Source: Polynucleobacter necessarius (lineage in GTDB: Bacteria > Pseudomonadota > Gammaproteobacteria > Burkholderiales > Burkholderiaceae). Taken from it: 64,000 nt of DNA. The stretch is taken from assembly GCA_900095165.1 (NCBI GenBank), contig LT606947.1, forward strand, positions 1,364,001-1,428,000. The letters are read 5' to 3'. Shown piece by piece: positions 30,869 to 39,756 of this stretch. Under the pieces are notes generated by a model, which made no database searches, was not told the origin of the DNA, and saw nothing but the letters and a program-made list of their open reading frames with translations. Every line of letters begins with the position of its first letter. Within the stretch, counting starts at the first letter, position 1. Both the position numbers and the translations under genes were made by a program.

Positions 30869-31462
30869 ATGCCTAGCGCCTTTAACGTTCACAACACCAA
30901 CCATCTGAGTCAATATCCACAGGTCTGGGAGCGCGCCGGCGCAGTTAAGTTGCTAGTTCTTGATGTCGATGGCGTGCTGACGAATGGCCAAGTATTTATT
31001 GGTAAAAATGGCAAAGAATCTCTAAAGGCTTTTGATATTCAAGATGGATTAGGAATCAAGCTTTTAGAAAAAATTGGCATTTCAACTGCTATTATTACTG
31101 GGCGTAGCTCCAAAATGGTGTTGGCCCGCTGTGATGAACTCGATATCAAGCACGTACACATGGGCGTTGAAAATAAAGCTGCAGCCCTGGAAAAGATTTT
31201 GCAGTCACTTGAACTGAAGTCATCTGAATGCGCTGTGATGAGTGATGACTGGCCTGACTTCCAAATAATGAAGTCTGCAGGCTTCAAGGTATGCCCAGCT
31301 CAAGGACATGATGCCGTGAAAGAAACTGCTCACTTTGTCACGATGAGATCAGGCGGTAGTGGCGCGGTACGTGAAGTCTGCGATCTGATCCTGAAAGCGC
31401 AAAACCGTTATGACGAATTACTCGCTCAGGCGCGCGCCCAAGGTATTTCGCAATGCAACTGA
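30869..31462 (+). CDS. kdsC: Kdo-8-phosphate phosphatase
   Basis: KdsC dephosphorylates Kdo-8-phosphate. This small HAD enzyme (197 residues) has the nucleophile motif VLDVDGVLTNG (near residue 31), TGRSS (second motif) and the acidic motif MSDDWPD. The product ends ten bases inside lptC, a tight overlap. Kdo-8-phosphate synthase itself is not in the window. Confidence 0.96.
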   Translation: MPSAFNVHNTNHLSQYPQVWERAGAVKLLVLDVDGVLTNGQVFIGKNGKESLKAFDIQDGLGIKLLEKIGISTAIITGRSSKMVLARCDELDIKHVHMGVENKAAALEKILQSLELKSSECAVMSDDWPDFQIMKSAGFKVCPAQGHDAVKETAHFVTMRSGGSGAVREVCDLILKAQNRYDELLAQARAQGISQCN

Positions 31463-32097
31463 ATGCCCAACAAATCAAACTGAGTATCTGGCGCACCTTA
31501 CTACGCCTTATGCCACTGATCTTGATGGGTACACTAACTCTAATCACCTTTTGGCTAGTTAAGAAAAATACTCCAGCAGAAAAATTCGCTCTCGAACGCG
31601 TACGCTTACATGAGCCGGATTACATCATCAATAATGGCACCCTATCTGCACTCAATGAATCCGGCAACACCAAATATCGCGTATTAGGCAAGAAAGTGAC
31701 TCACTTTGACGATGATGCTTCAATCGATATTGAAGCGCCTCGAATACGCCTATTCCCGCCTGAAAAGTCACCCGTTACCGTTAAAGCAGATACAGGTCAT
31801 TTGGATGGCGACCTAACAATTCTCGACTTGATTGATAACGCAGAAATTTTTCGCCCTCCTCAAGCAGCTACAGCAACCGAGCCAGCAAGGCCTCGTATGC
31901 TTGCACGCTCTTCGTATTTCAAAGCACTCATCAATGATGACATTATTGAAACCGATAAACCCATTACGCTTGAGCAAGGTGCTTCTGTTATTCGCTCAAC
32001 TGATGGTGGCATCTTTAACAACGTCGAACAAAGTATGGTTTTATCTGGGCAGGTAAGAGGCCGCATTGAGCGCGTTCAACCTGGAGCGCAGCCATGA
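31453..32097 (+). CDS. lptC: LptC, LPS transport bitopic protein
   Basis: LptC connects the LptBFG inner-membrane extractor to periplasmic LptA. The 214-residue protein has one N-terminal membrane helix (LMPLILMGTLTLITFWLV, about residues 15-33) and a periplasmic beta-jellyroll with NNGTLSALNESGNTKYRVLG near residue 56. It overlaps kdsC by ten bases and lptA by four, so translation is coupled. Confidence 0.93.
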   Translation: MQLNAQQIKLSIWRTLLRLMPLILMGTLTLITFWLVKKNTPAEKFALERVRLHEPDYIINNGTLSALNESGNTKYRVLGKKVTHFDDDASIDIEAPRIRLFPPEKSPVTVKADTGHLDGDLTILDLIDNAEIFRPPQAATATEPARPRMLARSSYFKALINDDIIETDKPITLEQGASVIRSTDGGIFNNVEQSMVLSGQVRGRIERVQPGAQP

Positions 32098-32651
32098 ACT
32101 CCTTGCGTAAACTCGCTCTCTCTTTTGGAATATTGACAGTCTGCTTTATTACTCCTTCTCATGCCGAAAAAGTCGATCAAGATAAACCCGTTATTTTGGA
32201 AGCTGAAAAAGTTTCCGTAAATGACGTCCAACAGATTTATGAGCTTGATGGTCAGGCGCTCCTAACCAAAGGCAGTATTTTGATTACTGGCGAGAAAGGT
32301 AGTATCAAAGTCGATCCCGAAGGATATGAATACGTTGACGTTCAGGGCAACCCTGAATCTACTGCTAGCTTCAGACAAAGGCGCGAAGGACCCGCCAATG
32401 AGTTCATGCAGGGTCGCGGTCAAACGGTTACCTACAACGCAAAAACTGAGCTCCTAACCTTGACTGGAGATGCTAGCTTAAAACGTCTACACAATATGCA
32501 AATGCTGGATCAATTACTCGGCTGGAAAATTGACTATGACGACGTCCAACAACGCTACCAAGTCTCGCCACCCGCAAATGCCAAAGCCGAAAACCTCCCG
32601 CTGGCTAGAGCCATCCTTTCACCAAGAAGAAAAGCTACACTAGAGAAATGA
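32094..32651 (+). CDS. lptA: LptA, periplasmic LPS bridge protein
   Basis: LptA subunits form the bridge that carries LPS across the periplasm. A cleavable signal peptide occupies residues 1-24 ([16 protein letters not shown]). The beta-jellyroll repeat region includes [20 protein letters not shown] and [21 protein letters not shown]. Length is 185. Four-base overlaps with both lptC and lptB. Confidence 0.94.
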   Translation: MNSLRKLALSFGILTVCFITPSHAEKVDQDKPVILEAEKVSVNDVQQIYELDGQALLTKGSILITGEKGSIKVDPEGYEYVDVQGNPESTASFRQRREGPANEFMQGRGQTVTYNAKTELLTLTGDASLKRLHNMQMLDQLLGWKIDYDDVQQRYQVSPPANAKAENLPLARAILSPRRKATLEK

Positions 32652-33415
32652 CCACGGACTCCAGCAACCATCAAAACCCGGCAACCCTCAGCGCTCAGCA
32701 TCTTCAAAAGCGCTATGGATCTCGTACAGTGGTACGCGATGTATCGGTAGAGGTGAAGTGTGGTGAAGTTGTTGGACTTCTAGGCCCAAATGGCGCTGGT
32801 AAAACAACCTCCTTCTACATGATTGTTGGACTTGTTCCTCTGGATGGTGGCAGCATTGTTCTAGATGGCACTGACATCACCCATCTTCCGATTCATGAAC
32901 GGGCTCGCATGGGCTTGTCCTATCTCCCACAGGAGGCTTCCGTTTTCCGAAAGCTCAATGTGGCTGAAAACATTCAGGCCGCATTAGAACTACAAGTACA
33001 AGGCGGTAAGCCATTAAGTAAGGCTGAGATAGCACATCGATTAGATGAGCTCTTGGGCGAACTCCAAATTAGCCATCTTCGCGATAACCCAGCACTTTCG
33101 CTCTCCGGCGGAGAACGTCGTCGCGTTGAAATCGCTAGAGCCTTAGCATCCCAGCCAAAGTTCATTTTGCTAGATGAACCATTTGCTGGCGTTGACCCTA
33201 TTGCGGTTGGGGAAATCCAGCGAATTGTGCGCTTCTTGAGAGACCGTCAAATTGGCGTTCTGATCACCGACCATAATGTTCGAGAAACTTTAGGCATTTG
33301 CGATCACGCCTATATCATCAGCGAGGGCGGCGTTTTGGCCGAAGGTAAACCAGATCAAATTATCGAGAACGACGCCGTCAGAAGAGTCTACCTGGGCGAA
33401 AACTTCCGCATGTAA
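32648..33415 (+). CDS. lptB: LptB, ATPase of the LPS exporter
   Basis: LptB powers LPS extraction with LptF and LptG, which are elsewhere. Walker A is [10 protein letters not shown] (near residue 46), signature [15 protein letters not shown] (near 154) and Walker [14 protein letters not shown], followed by the switch histidine in ITDHNVRET. The 255-residue protein is of standard length. In most betaproteobacteria rpoN follows; here 191 bp of non-coding DNA and then hpf follow. Confidence 0.97.
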   Translation: MTTDSSNHQNPATLSAQHLQKRYGSRTVVRDVSVEVKCGEVVGLLGPNGAGKTTSFYMIVGLVPLDGGSIVLDGTDITHLPIHERARMGLSYLPQEASVFRKLNVAENIQAALELQVQGGKPLSKAEIAHRLDELLGELQISHLRDNPALSLSGGERRRVEIARALASQPKFILLDEPFAGVDPIAVGEIQRIVRFLRDRQIGVLITDHNVRETLGICDHAYIISEGGVLAEGKPDQIIENDAVRRVYLGENFRM

Positions 33416-33438
33416 ATATTCAGATTTTTTGAATATTT
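33414..33438 (+). terminator. AT-rich hairpin at the lptB stop
   Basis: A perfect 9-bp stem (AAATATTCA with TGAATATTT) with a 7-nt loop overlaps the lptB stop codon. It is AT-rich and has no strong T run, so it may be only a weak terminator or an mRNA end-stabiliser. Confidence 0.35.
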
Positions 33439-33462
33439 ATTAAATAAAAATGATCTGCCCCC

Positions 33463-33491
33463 TTGGTTTTCAGCAAAATCGCTGATACGCT
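33463..33491 (+). promoter_or_regulatory. Possible sigma-70 promoter of hpf
   Basis: TTGGTT, a 17-nt spacer and TACGCT lie about 116 nt before the hpf start, in the stretch where rpoN is found in related genomes. The match is moderate. Nothing else is recognised between lptB and hpf. Confidence 0.3.
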
Positions 33492-33606
33492 GGAGGCACA
33501 TGAAGTTCATTCCCATATAAACAAGTACAACATTACAGGGGCCTGCTGCGCACCCCAGGTAATTATTTGCGCATGCATTTTGTTTTGCTATGAATAGGAG
33601 CCGCTG

Positions 33607-33930
33607 ATGAACCTAAAAATTAATAGCCGTCATGTCGAAGTTACTCCAGCTATGCGTTCCCATCTTGAAGCTGGATTAGCCAAAATTCGTAAACACTTTG
33701 ACCATGTCCTGGATGCTTCTGCATTTTTGATTGTCGATAACGCTAAAGAAAAAAATCTTCGTCAAGCAGCCGAGATCACTATTCACCTCAAAGGTAAAGA
33801 TCTCTTTGCTGAAGCACATAACGCCGATCTCTACCATGCTATGGATGCAGTGGTGGATAAGCTTGAACGTCAAGTAGTCAAACACAAAGAAAAAATCCAA
33901 GATCATCATCACGAAAAGCATTTTGAGTGA
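33607..33930 (+). CDS. hpf: Ribosome hibernation-promoting factor, short form
   Basis: The protein binds the 30S decoding centre in stationary phase and helps dimerise or silence ribosomes. The 107-residue product is the short S30AE domain (MNLKINSRHVEVTPAMRSHL start; FAEAHNADLYHAMDAVVDKLERQ near residue 69) with a His-rich tail. The ATG is preceded by AGGAG. It usually follows rpoN; rpoN is missing here. Confidence 0.94.
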   Translation: MNLKINSRHVEVTPAMRSHLEAGLAKIRKHFDHVLDASAFLIVDNAKEKNLRQAAEITIHLKGKDLFAEAHNADLYHAMDAVVDKLERQVVKHKEKIQDHHHEKHFE

Positions 33931-33963
33931 TGACTAGCGTCAGGACACCTATAATCAATCGAC

Positions 33964-34422
33964 ATGAATGCCCTGACCAATCTTTTCGCTTTAGACCGCA
34001 TTGCCTTAAATAGCCCCTCAAAAAATCGGGCTGAGGCATTTGCGGCCGTAGGACAACTCTTTTCTAAGCAAGCGGGGCTGGAAGCCGATGCAATTGTTGG
34101 CTTCTTAAATGCCCGCGAGGACTTGGGATCTACTGCTTTAGGTGCTGGCGTAGCTATTCCCCACGGCCGGGTAAAGGGACTCAAGAATCCGATTGCAGCC
34201 TTTGTCAAATTAAAAGAGCCAATTGAATTTGCAGCGCCCGATGGTGAGGCAGTCTCTATCTTGATTTTTTTGCTCGTTCCAGAAAAAGCAACCCAGCAAC
34301 ATCTAGAAATTCTATCCTCGATTGCACAACTCCTTTCCGACCAAGATGCTCGTAAGTCGCTTACCTCGGAAGACAGTCCAGAGAAGGTGTGCCAGCTGCT
34401 ACAAACTTGGGGCTCGGCTTGA
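33964..34422 (+). CDS. ptsN: PTS nitrogen-regulatory EIIA protein
   Basis: PtsN is the last phosphate acceptor of the nitrogen-related PTS and regulates potassium and other transport through its phosphorylation state. The phosphorylated histidine is in [10 protein letters not shown] (near residue 63), in a 152-residue single EIIA domain. The stop overlaps the likely start of hprK. No sugar-PTS enzymes are nearby, as usual for this pathway. Confidence 0.95.
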   Translation: MNALTNLFALDRIALNSPSKNRAEAFAAVGQLFSKQAGLEADAIVGFLNAREDLGSTALGAGVAIPHGRVKGLKNPIAAFVKLKEPIEFAAPDGEAVSILIFLLVPEKATQQHLEILSSIAQLLSDQDARKSLTSEDSPEKVCQLLQTWGSA

Positions 34423-35408
34423 CAACCCAACCCCTACTCCTTGAGGGAGTTACCGCTCAACAGATATTTGATGACAATGTCTCTGACTTAAAGCTCTCTT
34501 GGATTGGCGGCCTAGAGGGTGCAGACCGCACATTTCCACCTGAGGCTGTTAAAGCAGCCGCAGCTAGCTCTGACCTAGTGGGCCACTTGAATCTGATTCA
34601 CCCAAGCCGGATTCAGATTTTTGGTGAACAAGAGGTTGACTATCATGCCCAGCTGGAACAAAAGCAACGACAAGAGCAGATCTCCAGCTTAATTTCTAAA
34701 ACGCCGCCTTGTGTCATTGTGGCCGATGGCAAAGCCGCTGACGCTGATCTACAGCTCTTTTGTCAGAGATCCTCTACCCCACTCTTTACAACAGCCATCT
34801 CGGCTGCCGAGGTAATTGATCACCTTCGCACCTACCTCACCAAGATCGGCGCCCCTCAGATCACCATGCATGGTGTATTCATGGACATCCTAGGCTTGGG
34901 CGTCCTCATCATGGGTGAATCTGGCTTAGGCAAGAGCGAATTGGGCTTAGAGCTGATTTCTCGTGGTCACGGTTTGGTAGCTGATGATGCAGTGGATTTT
35001 GCGCGTCTCGGACCAGACTACATTGAGGGTCGCTGCCCCGTAATCTTGCGTAACCTCTTAGAGGTTCGCGGACTAGGTTTATTAGATATCCGCACCATCT
35101 TTGGTGAAACAGCTGTACGCCGTAAATTGAAATTACGTTTAATGGTGCAATTGGTTCGTCGCAATGATGGCGAGTTTGAGCGTCTTCCATTGGAAGCGCA
35201 GCATATTGATGTTTTAGGCATTCCAATTAAAACCGTCAAAATTCAGGTGGCGGCAGGACGCAACTTAGCGGTTCTCGTAGAGGCCGCAGTTCGCAATACT
35301 ATTTTGCAATTACGCGGTATTGATACCCTAAAAGAATTCATGGAGCGCCAGCGTTTGCAAATGAACGCCGAGGCCGAATCTTCTAAGTCACAAGGTCGAC
35401 TGATTTAA
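34419..35408 (+). CDS. hprK: HPr kinase/phosphorylase
   Basis: HprK phosphorylates and dephosphorylates a serine of HPr; in proteobacteria it tunes the nitrogen PTS. Walker [12 protein letters not shown] follows the catalytic HGVFMD region, and the signature [14 protein letters not shown] lies near the C-terminus. I prefer TTG at 34419, overlapping the ptsN stop in TTGA and preceded by TTGGGG; the frame remains open up to a GTG at 34389, which would add ten unconserved residues. ptsN-hprK-rapZ is a standard block. Confidence 0.92.
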   Translation: MTTQPLLLEGVTAQQIFDDNVSDLKLSWIGGLEGADRTFPPEAVKAAAASSDLVGHLNLIHPSRIQIFGEQEVDYHAQLEQKQRQEQISSLISKTPPCVIVADGKAADADLQLFCQRSSTPLFTTAISAAEVIDHLRTYLTKIGAPQITMHGVFMDILGLGVLIMGESGLGKSELGLELISRGHGLVADDAVDFARLGPDYIEGRCPVILRNLLEVRGLGLLDIRTIFGETAVRRKLKLRLMVQLVRRNDGEFERLPLEAQHIDVLGIPIKTVKIQVAAGRNLAVLVEAAVRNTILQLRGIDTLKEFMERQRLQMNAEAESSKSQGRLI

Positions 35409-35409
35409 T

Positions 35410-36300
35410 ATGCAAATCAATCTGATTACCGGCATCTCCGGATCAGGTAAATCCGTTGCGCTGAGAGCCTTTGAGGATGCGGGTTATGACTGCGTAGACA
35501 ATCTCCCAGTTACCCTCCTAGAAAACCTCATCGCCACACTTGAAAACGAAAAGAGTGAACGAGTTGCAGTGGCGATTGACGCCCGTCGCGGCCAATCCAT
35601 CGCAGAGCTACCCAAGATCTTAGAAAGTCTACGACGCAATCATCAAGTGCGAGTTGTTTTCTTAAACGCCGATACTAATACGCTGATCCAACGCTTCTCA
35701 GAGACTCGTCGACGCCATCCCCTTTCTGGAAAAACGCAACAGTCTCAAGCGGCCACACTGATCGAGGCAATTGATAAAGAGCGTAACCTCTTAGAGCCCC
35801 TGCGTACTCAAGCGCACAGTATTGATACCAGCAATTTGCCGGCCCATGCGCTGCGCTCCTGGATACAGGACCTTCTTAAAGATAAGCCTCAAGGGCTTAC
35901 GGTGATTTTTGAGTCTTTTGGATTTAAAAAAAGCTTGCCGAGCGAAGCAGATCTGGTATTTGATGTTCGCTGTCTACCCAACCCGCACTACGACAAAATC
36001 TTGCGCCCTTTGTCTGGAAAAGACCAACCTGTGCGCGAGTTCTTGGAAAAAATTCCTGAAGTCGTCAGCATGGAAAGTGACATTATTCAATTTATCGAAA
36101 AATGGTTACCCCACTACATTGCAGATGGTCGCAGTTACTTGACTGTTGCTATCGGTTGTACTGGCGGGCAACATCGCTCAGTCTATCTAGTGAGTCGCAT
36201 CATTGCGCATTTTCTGCCGCAAAAAGATTTGGTAGCACCCCAGATTAATTTCTTAAGTCGTCACCGCGAGCTAGATTCAGTCCCTGCAACAGCAGTTTGA
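35410..36300 (+). CDS. rapZ: RapZ, RNase adapter / nucleotide-binding protein
   Basis: RapZ senses glucosamine-6-phosphate and, in enterics, directs RNase E to the small RNA GlmZ. The 296-residue product has Walker A GISGSGKSVA at the N-terminus (residues 8-17), Walker B-like VAIDAR, and the C-terminal domain with DVRCLPNPHYD and AIGCTGGQHRSVYL, the phosphosugar-binding region. It starts one base after hprK. Its last 56 bases overlap the 3' end of the convergent mutY. Confidence 0.95.
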   Translation: MQINLITGISGSGKSVALRAFEDAGYDCVDNLPVTLLENLIATLENEKSERVAVAIDARRGQSIAELPKILESLRRNHQVRVVFLNADTNTLIQRFSETRRRHPLSGKTQQSQAATLIEAIDKERNLLEPLRTQAHSIDTSNLPAHALRSWIQDLLKDKPQGLTVIFESFGFKKSLPSEADLVFDVRCLPNPHYDKILRPLSGKDQPVREFLEKIPEVVSMESDIIQFIEKWLPHYIADGRSYLTVAIGCTGGQHRSVYLVSRIIAHFLPQKDLVAPQINFLSRHRELDSVPATAV

Positions 36301-37405
36301 TAGGTTGAGGTAAGCCGTAATTTCCGAGCTGACGCAAAGGAATCCACTTCAAGTCATCGTCCGAAAATTTCACAGCATCACCTGAAGTCACATGCCAAAT
36401 CTGCATCCATAATCGTCGATGCGTAAAGATATGCTTAATCTTCACTCCTCGCTCAATCGGTTTGCAGCTCTTTATTACGCTTGAGATTTTTTCATCCGGA
36501 AGCACCAGCTGAAATAATTTCTTTACAGTTAAATCAACCGATTTGCTGAATGAAGGTTTAGAGTTTTTTTCTTTTGCTCTCCAAGCAGATTCTGGCAAAG
36601 ACCACAGTCCACCCCATATAGCTTTGTCTGGACGCCTTTGTAGCAAAACTGAATCGCCATGCCTGAGTAACAACATATCGCAATTAAATTCAGGAGATTT
36701 TGCTTTAACTACTTTGCGTGGCAACAGCAATACTTGATCACTGAGATTGGCTTGGCATTCTTTTGCAAATGGGCATTTCTTTTCGCCACTCAAGCACACC
36801 GGCTTACGAGGAGTGCACCACGTTGCCCCAAAATCCATCAGAGCCTGCGTATAGACCGGCATATCCTCAGATTTTTTAGGAAGAATCGTTTTGGCAGTCA
36901 ACCACAATGCATCGTTTACTGATTTTTTTTGGATGGCGCCCTCTATACCAAACAGCCTTGCCAAAATCCTCTTGACGTTCGCATCCAGAATTGGTGTCCG
37001 CTCATGAAATGCAAAAGCCGCAATGGCGCCTGCAGTGGATCTACCAATACCCTGGAGCTGCTCAAGCAATACCGGGTCAGCGGGAAACTTTCCCCCAAAC
37101 TCTTCCATAACCTGCTTGGAGCAAGCACGGAGATTGCGAGCACGCGTGTAATAGCCAAGTCCTGCCCATTCTGCCAAGACATCATCTAACGATGCAGTAG
37201 CCAACTTCATAACCGTCGGAAAACGTTTCATGAAACGTGGGTAGCGCTCCAAAACAGTGGCTACTTGAGTTTGTTGCAACATGATTTCAGAAACCCACAC
37301 CGCATATGGATCTCGAATACTTTGCCAAGGTAGACCTTGACGTCCGTCCTTGCCATGCCAAGCAATCAGCTTGGTGGCGAAGTTCTTAATCAGCGCTTCT
37401 GACAT
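36245..37405 (-). CDS. mutY: A/G-specific adenine glycosylase with an enlarged Fe-S loop
   Basis: MutY removes adenine opposite 8-oxoguanine. The catalytic Glu is in SEIMLQQTQV (near residue 40), the helix-hairpin-helix is QGIGRSTAGAI and the catalytic Asp is in ILDANVKR. A C-terminal NUDIX-like 8-oxoG recognition domain fills about residues 240-375. The [4Fe-4S] loop reads C-x6-C-x6-C-x5-C (WCTPRKPVCLSGEKKCPF), four residues longer in the middle than the usual C-x6-C-x2-C-x5-C. It overlaps mutM by 16 bases and, tail to tail, rapZ by 56. Confidence 0.93.
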   Translation of the reverse strand: MSEALIKNFATKLIAWHGKDGRQGLPWQSIRDPYAVWVSEIMLQQTQVATVLERYPRFMKRFPTVMKLATASLDDVLAEWAGLGYYTRARNLRACSKQVMEEFGGKFPADPVLLEQLQGIGRSTAGAIAAFAFHERTPILDANVKRILARLFGIEGAIQKKSVNDALWLTAKTILPKKSEDMPVYTQALMDFGATWCTPRKPVCLSGEKKCPFAKECQANLSDQVLLLPRKVVKAKSPEFNCDMLLLRHGDSVLLQRRPDKAIWGGLWSLPESAWRAKEKNSKPSFSKSVDLTVKKLFQLVLPDEKISSVIKSCKPIERGVKIKHIFTHRRLWMQIWHVTSGDAVKFSDDDLKWIPLRQLGNYGLPQPIKLLLQGLNLARGDDLRN

Positions 37406-38226
37406 TTGGGGAAAAAATAAGTGGATCGTTGACCTTGCACTATTTGCTTAATCGGCGTCTTGCATACCTTACAGGGCTGATCTTTACGATCGTAGACTTT
37501 GGTTTGCACCATGAAGTGTCCTGGGTCGCCTTCGCTATTCACAAAATCTTTTAAAGTGCTGCCGCCAGCAGCAATTGCTTTTTTCAAAATCGACCTCACT
37601 GCAGCAGCGAGTCGAGCACACTGCGGACGCGTTAATTTTCCAGCATCCTTTGCTGGATGAATATCCGCCTCAAATAAACTTTCTGAACAGTAGATGTTGC
37701 CGACGCATACTACCGCCTGTCCCGCCAACAAAAATTGCTTAACTGCAACACTACGCTTACGTGAGCACCGATATAGGATATCCGCGCCAAGCTCACCTTC
37801 AAACTCCGATGAAAAAGGCTCGACTCCAAGTTTTTGTAAGAGCGCATTGCCCGCAACCAACCCTTTAGATTTTGGATGCCATAAGACGGCGCCAAACTTT
37901 CGGGGATCATGCAAACGCAAACTCAGCTTGCCAAACTCAAAGGTCACTCGATCATGTGTCTTGAGTGGATCACTACCAGGCAAGACTCTCAATGTTCCCG
38001 TCATTCCCAGGTGCAGCAATAGATATCCGGCATCAAACTCCATTAAGAGGTATTTACCTCGACGCTCAATTCCCAAGACTTTCTGACCAGAAAGTAGCGT
38101 ATTTAAATTGCTCGGTACTGGCCAACGCAAGCGACCATCAATAATTTTGACTGCACTCACCCTGCGACCCTCTAAATGGGGCGCAATACCCAATCGGGTA
38201 ACTTCGACTTCTGGAAGTTCTGGCAT
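37390..38226 (-). CDS. mutM: Formamidopyrimidine-DNA glycosylase
   Basis: MutM (Fpg) excises 8-oxoguanine and Fapy bases. The mature N-terminal Pro2 nucleophile is present (MPELPEVE), together with the H2TH region (VCVGNIYCSE, near residue 170) and the C-terminal zinc finger CKVC ... CQKR. Length is 278. mutM and mutY, two parts of the GO repair system, are co-transcribed with overlapping ends. Only 35 bp separate it from the divergent TPR-LolB gene. Confidence 0.97.
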   Translation of the reverse strand: MPELPEVEVTRLGIAPHLEGRRVSAVKIIDGRLRWPVPSNLNTLLSGQKVLGIERRGKYLLMEFDAGYLLLHLGMTGTLRVLPGSDPLKTHDRVTFEFGKLSLRLHDPRKFGAVLWHPKSKGLVAGNALLQKLGVEPFSSEFEGELGADILYRCSRKRSVAVKQFLLAGQAVVCVGNIYCSESLFEADIHPAKDAGKLTRPQCARLAAAVRSILKKAIAAGGSTLKDFVNSEGDPGHFMVQTKVYDRKDQPCKVCKTPIKQIVQGQRSTYFFPKCQKR

Positions 38227-38261
38227 AAATGGACTGTAGATTCGCGGATTAGAATGTGCTC

Positions 38262-39749
38262 ATGACCAAATTTTCATTAATGCCTGCTTTGAGGGCCTTA
38301 TTGCTCGCAACTGGACTTGGCCTAGGCCTTACCTCCAGTCATGCCCTTGCCAAAACCAGCAGCCTGGATAGCGGTCAAGCTGTATTCAAGGTTTTGGCAT
38401 CTGAAATTGCCTTGCAACGTGGTGAAGCAGGTTTGGCCTACAACACCTATTTAGAGCTTGCTCGCCAGCTAGATGACCCTCGTTTGGCACAAAGAGCTAT
38501 GGAGATTGCTATTACAGCAGGCGCGCTTGATCAGGCGCTTCAAGCGACTCAAACTTGGGACAGCTTGGCAGGACCAAAACAAACCAAGCCCAAAGAAGTA
38601 CTCGTCACTCTATTGATTCTGAATCAACGCTGGTCAGATGCAGTCAAGCCTGCGATCTCACTCTTGAATCAGCAGACACCAGCGCAGCGTGAAATTACTT
38701 TGCTACAGATTCAGGCGCTACTGGCTAAAGCAAGCGACGAATCAGAAGCCTTAAGGGCTTTTTACGAAATCGTGTCTGCAGTAAAACCAGAACCAAAAGA
38801 TCCAGCGCTACTCTATACCTTCGCTATGTCTGCTGAAAAGTCAGGACAAATTGAAGCTATGGAGAAGACTCTGCGCGAAATCTTGCGCAAGAATCCAAAT
38901 GACGTCAATAGCCTCAATGCACTTGGATACTCGCTAGCTGATCGTAATCAGAAATTGCCAGAAGCATTTAAGTTAATTAGCAAAGCGCATCAACTCTCTC
39001 CTAAAGATGGTTTTATTTTGGATAGCCTTGGTTGGGTGAATTTTCGTATGGGTAAAAATGTACTAGCGCTTGAACAACTGCAACAAGCATTTAACATCAA
39101 GCCCGAGGCAGACATTGCTGCACATATTGGCGAAGTCTTGTGGGTCATGAATCGCCCAATCGAAGCGGAAGATATATGGCGCAAAGGGCAACAATTAGAT
39201 GCTAACAATCCCACTCTCAAAGAAACCTTGAAGCGCTTAAAGCCAGATTGGTCTCTTGCAGATACCGCCCTCAAAGTCTCATGGGACGGTCGTTTCGCGG
39301 TAAAAGTTACCGGACTCACTGAGAGTAAAAATCAAGGTGACTCGGGTGGATTTACATTGACTCAAGATGCGATGATTGATGTATTGGAAATTCGTAATCC
39401 TGTTGGTGGATCAATTGCCAAAATTACGATTAAACCTGGTGAGGCAATTCTTGAACGTGATGGTCAATTAACAACAGCCATTGATGCCGACACCCTGATT
39501 CAAAATGCATTGGGCCTTCCACTGCCAGCTCGTGGTTTATCTGACTGGTTGCGGGGACAAACCCGCCCTGGTAGTAATGCCAGCGTGGAGCGAAATGCAA
39601 AAGGTCAAGTCAGCAAAATTACGCAAGATGGCTGGACCTTAAATTACAACTGGAACAATGCTCAGCGTTTAGAAAAACTCACGATGACTCGCAGTTCCAA
39701 TATCGGCTCGATTGATATCCGCTTGGTATTTGATACTCCGAATGAGTGA
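38262..39749 (+). CDS. TPR protein fused to a LolB domain
   Basis: The 495-residue product begins with a signal sequence (LLLATGLGLGLTSSHALA) with no lipobox cysteine. Residues about 30-330 are helical repeats of TPR type (clearest at NPNDVNSLNALGYSLADRN and SPKDGFILDSLGWVNFRMGK). From about residue 338 the sequence is LolB-like: SWDGRFAVKV, IRNPVGGSIAKITIKPGEA, DADTLIQNALGLPLPARGLSDWL and TQDGWTLNY. LolB inserts lipoproteins into the outer membrane and is normally a separate lipoprotein encoded before ispE; here it is the C-terminal part of the TPR gene at that same place. The start is ATG 38262; a GTG lies two codons earlier. Confidence 0.85.
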   Translation: MTKFSLMPALRALLLATGLGLGLTSSHALAKTSSLDSGQAVFKVLASEIALQRGEAGLAYNTYLELARQLDDPRLAQRAMEIAITAGALDQALQATQTWDSLAGPKQTKPKEVLVTLLILNQRWSDAVKPAISLLNQQTPAQREITLLQIQALLAKASDESEALRAFYEIVSAVKPEPKDPALLYTFAMSAEKSGQIEAMEKTLREILRKNPNDVNSLNALGYSLADRNQKLPEAFKLISKAHQLSPKDGFILDSLGWVNFRMGKNVLALEQLQQAFNIKPEADIAAHIGEVLWVMNRPIEAEDIWRKGQQLDANNPTLKETLKRLKPDWSLADTALKVSWDGRFAVKVTGLTESKNQGDSGGFTLTQDAMIDVLEIRNPVGGSIAKITIKPGEAILERDGQLTTAIDADTLIQNALGLPLPARGLSDWLRGQTRPGSNASVERNAKGQVSKITQDGWTLNYNWNNAQRLEKLTMTRSSNIGSIDIRLVFDTPNE

Positions 39750-39756
39750 AGTGCGA

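Noticed and set aside
33909..34430. A 173-codon open frame antisense to ptsN
   Set aside because: Ser/Ala/Cys-rich shadow of a well-supported gene with no recognisable motif.
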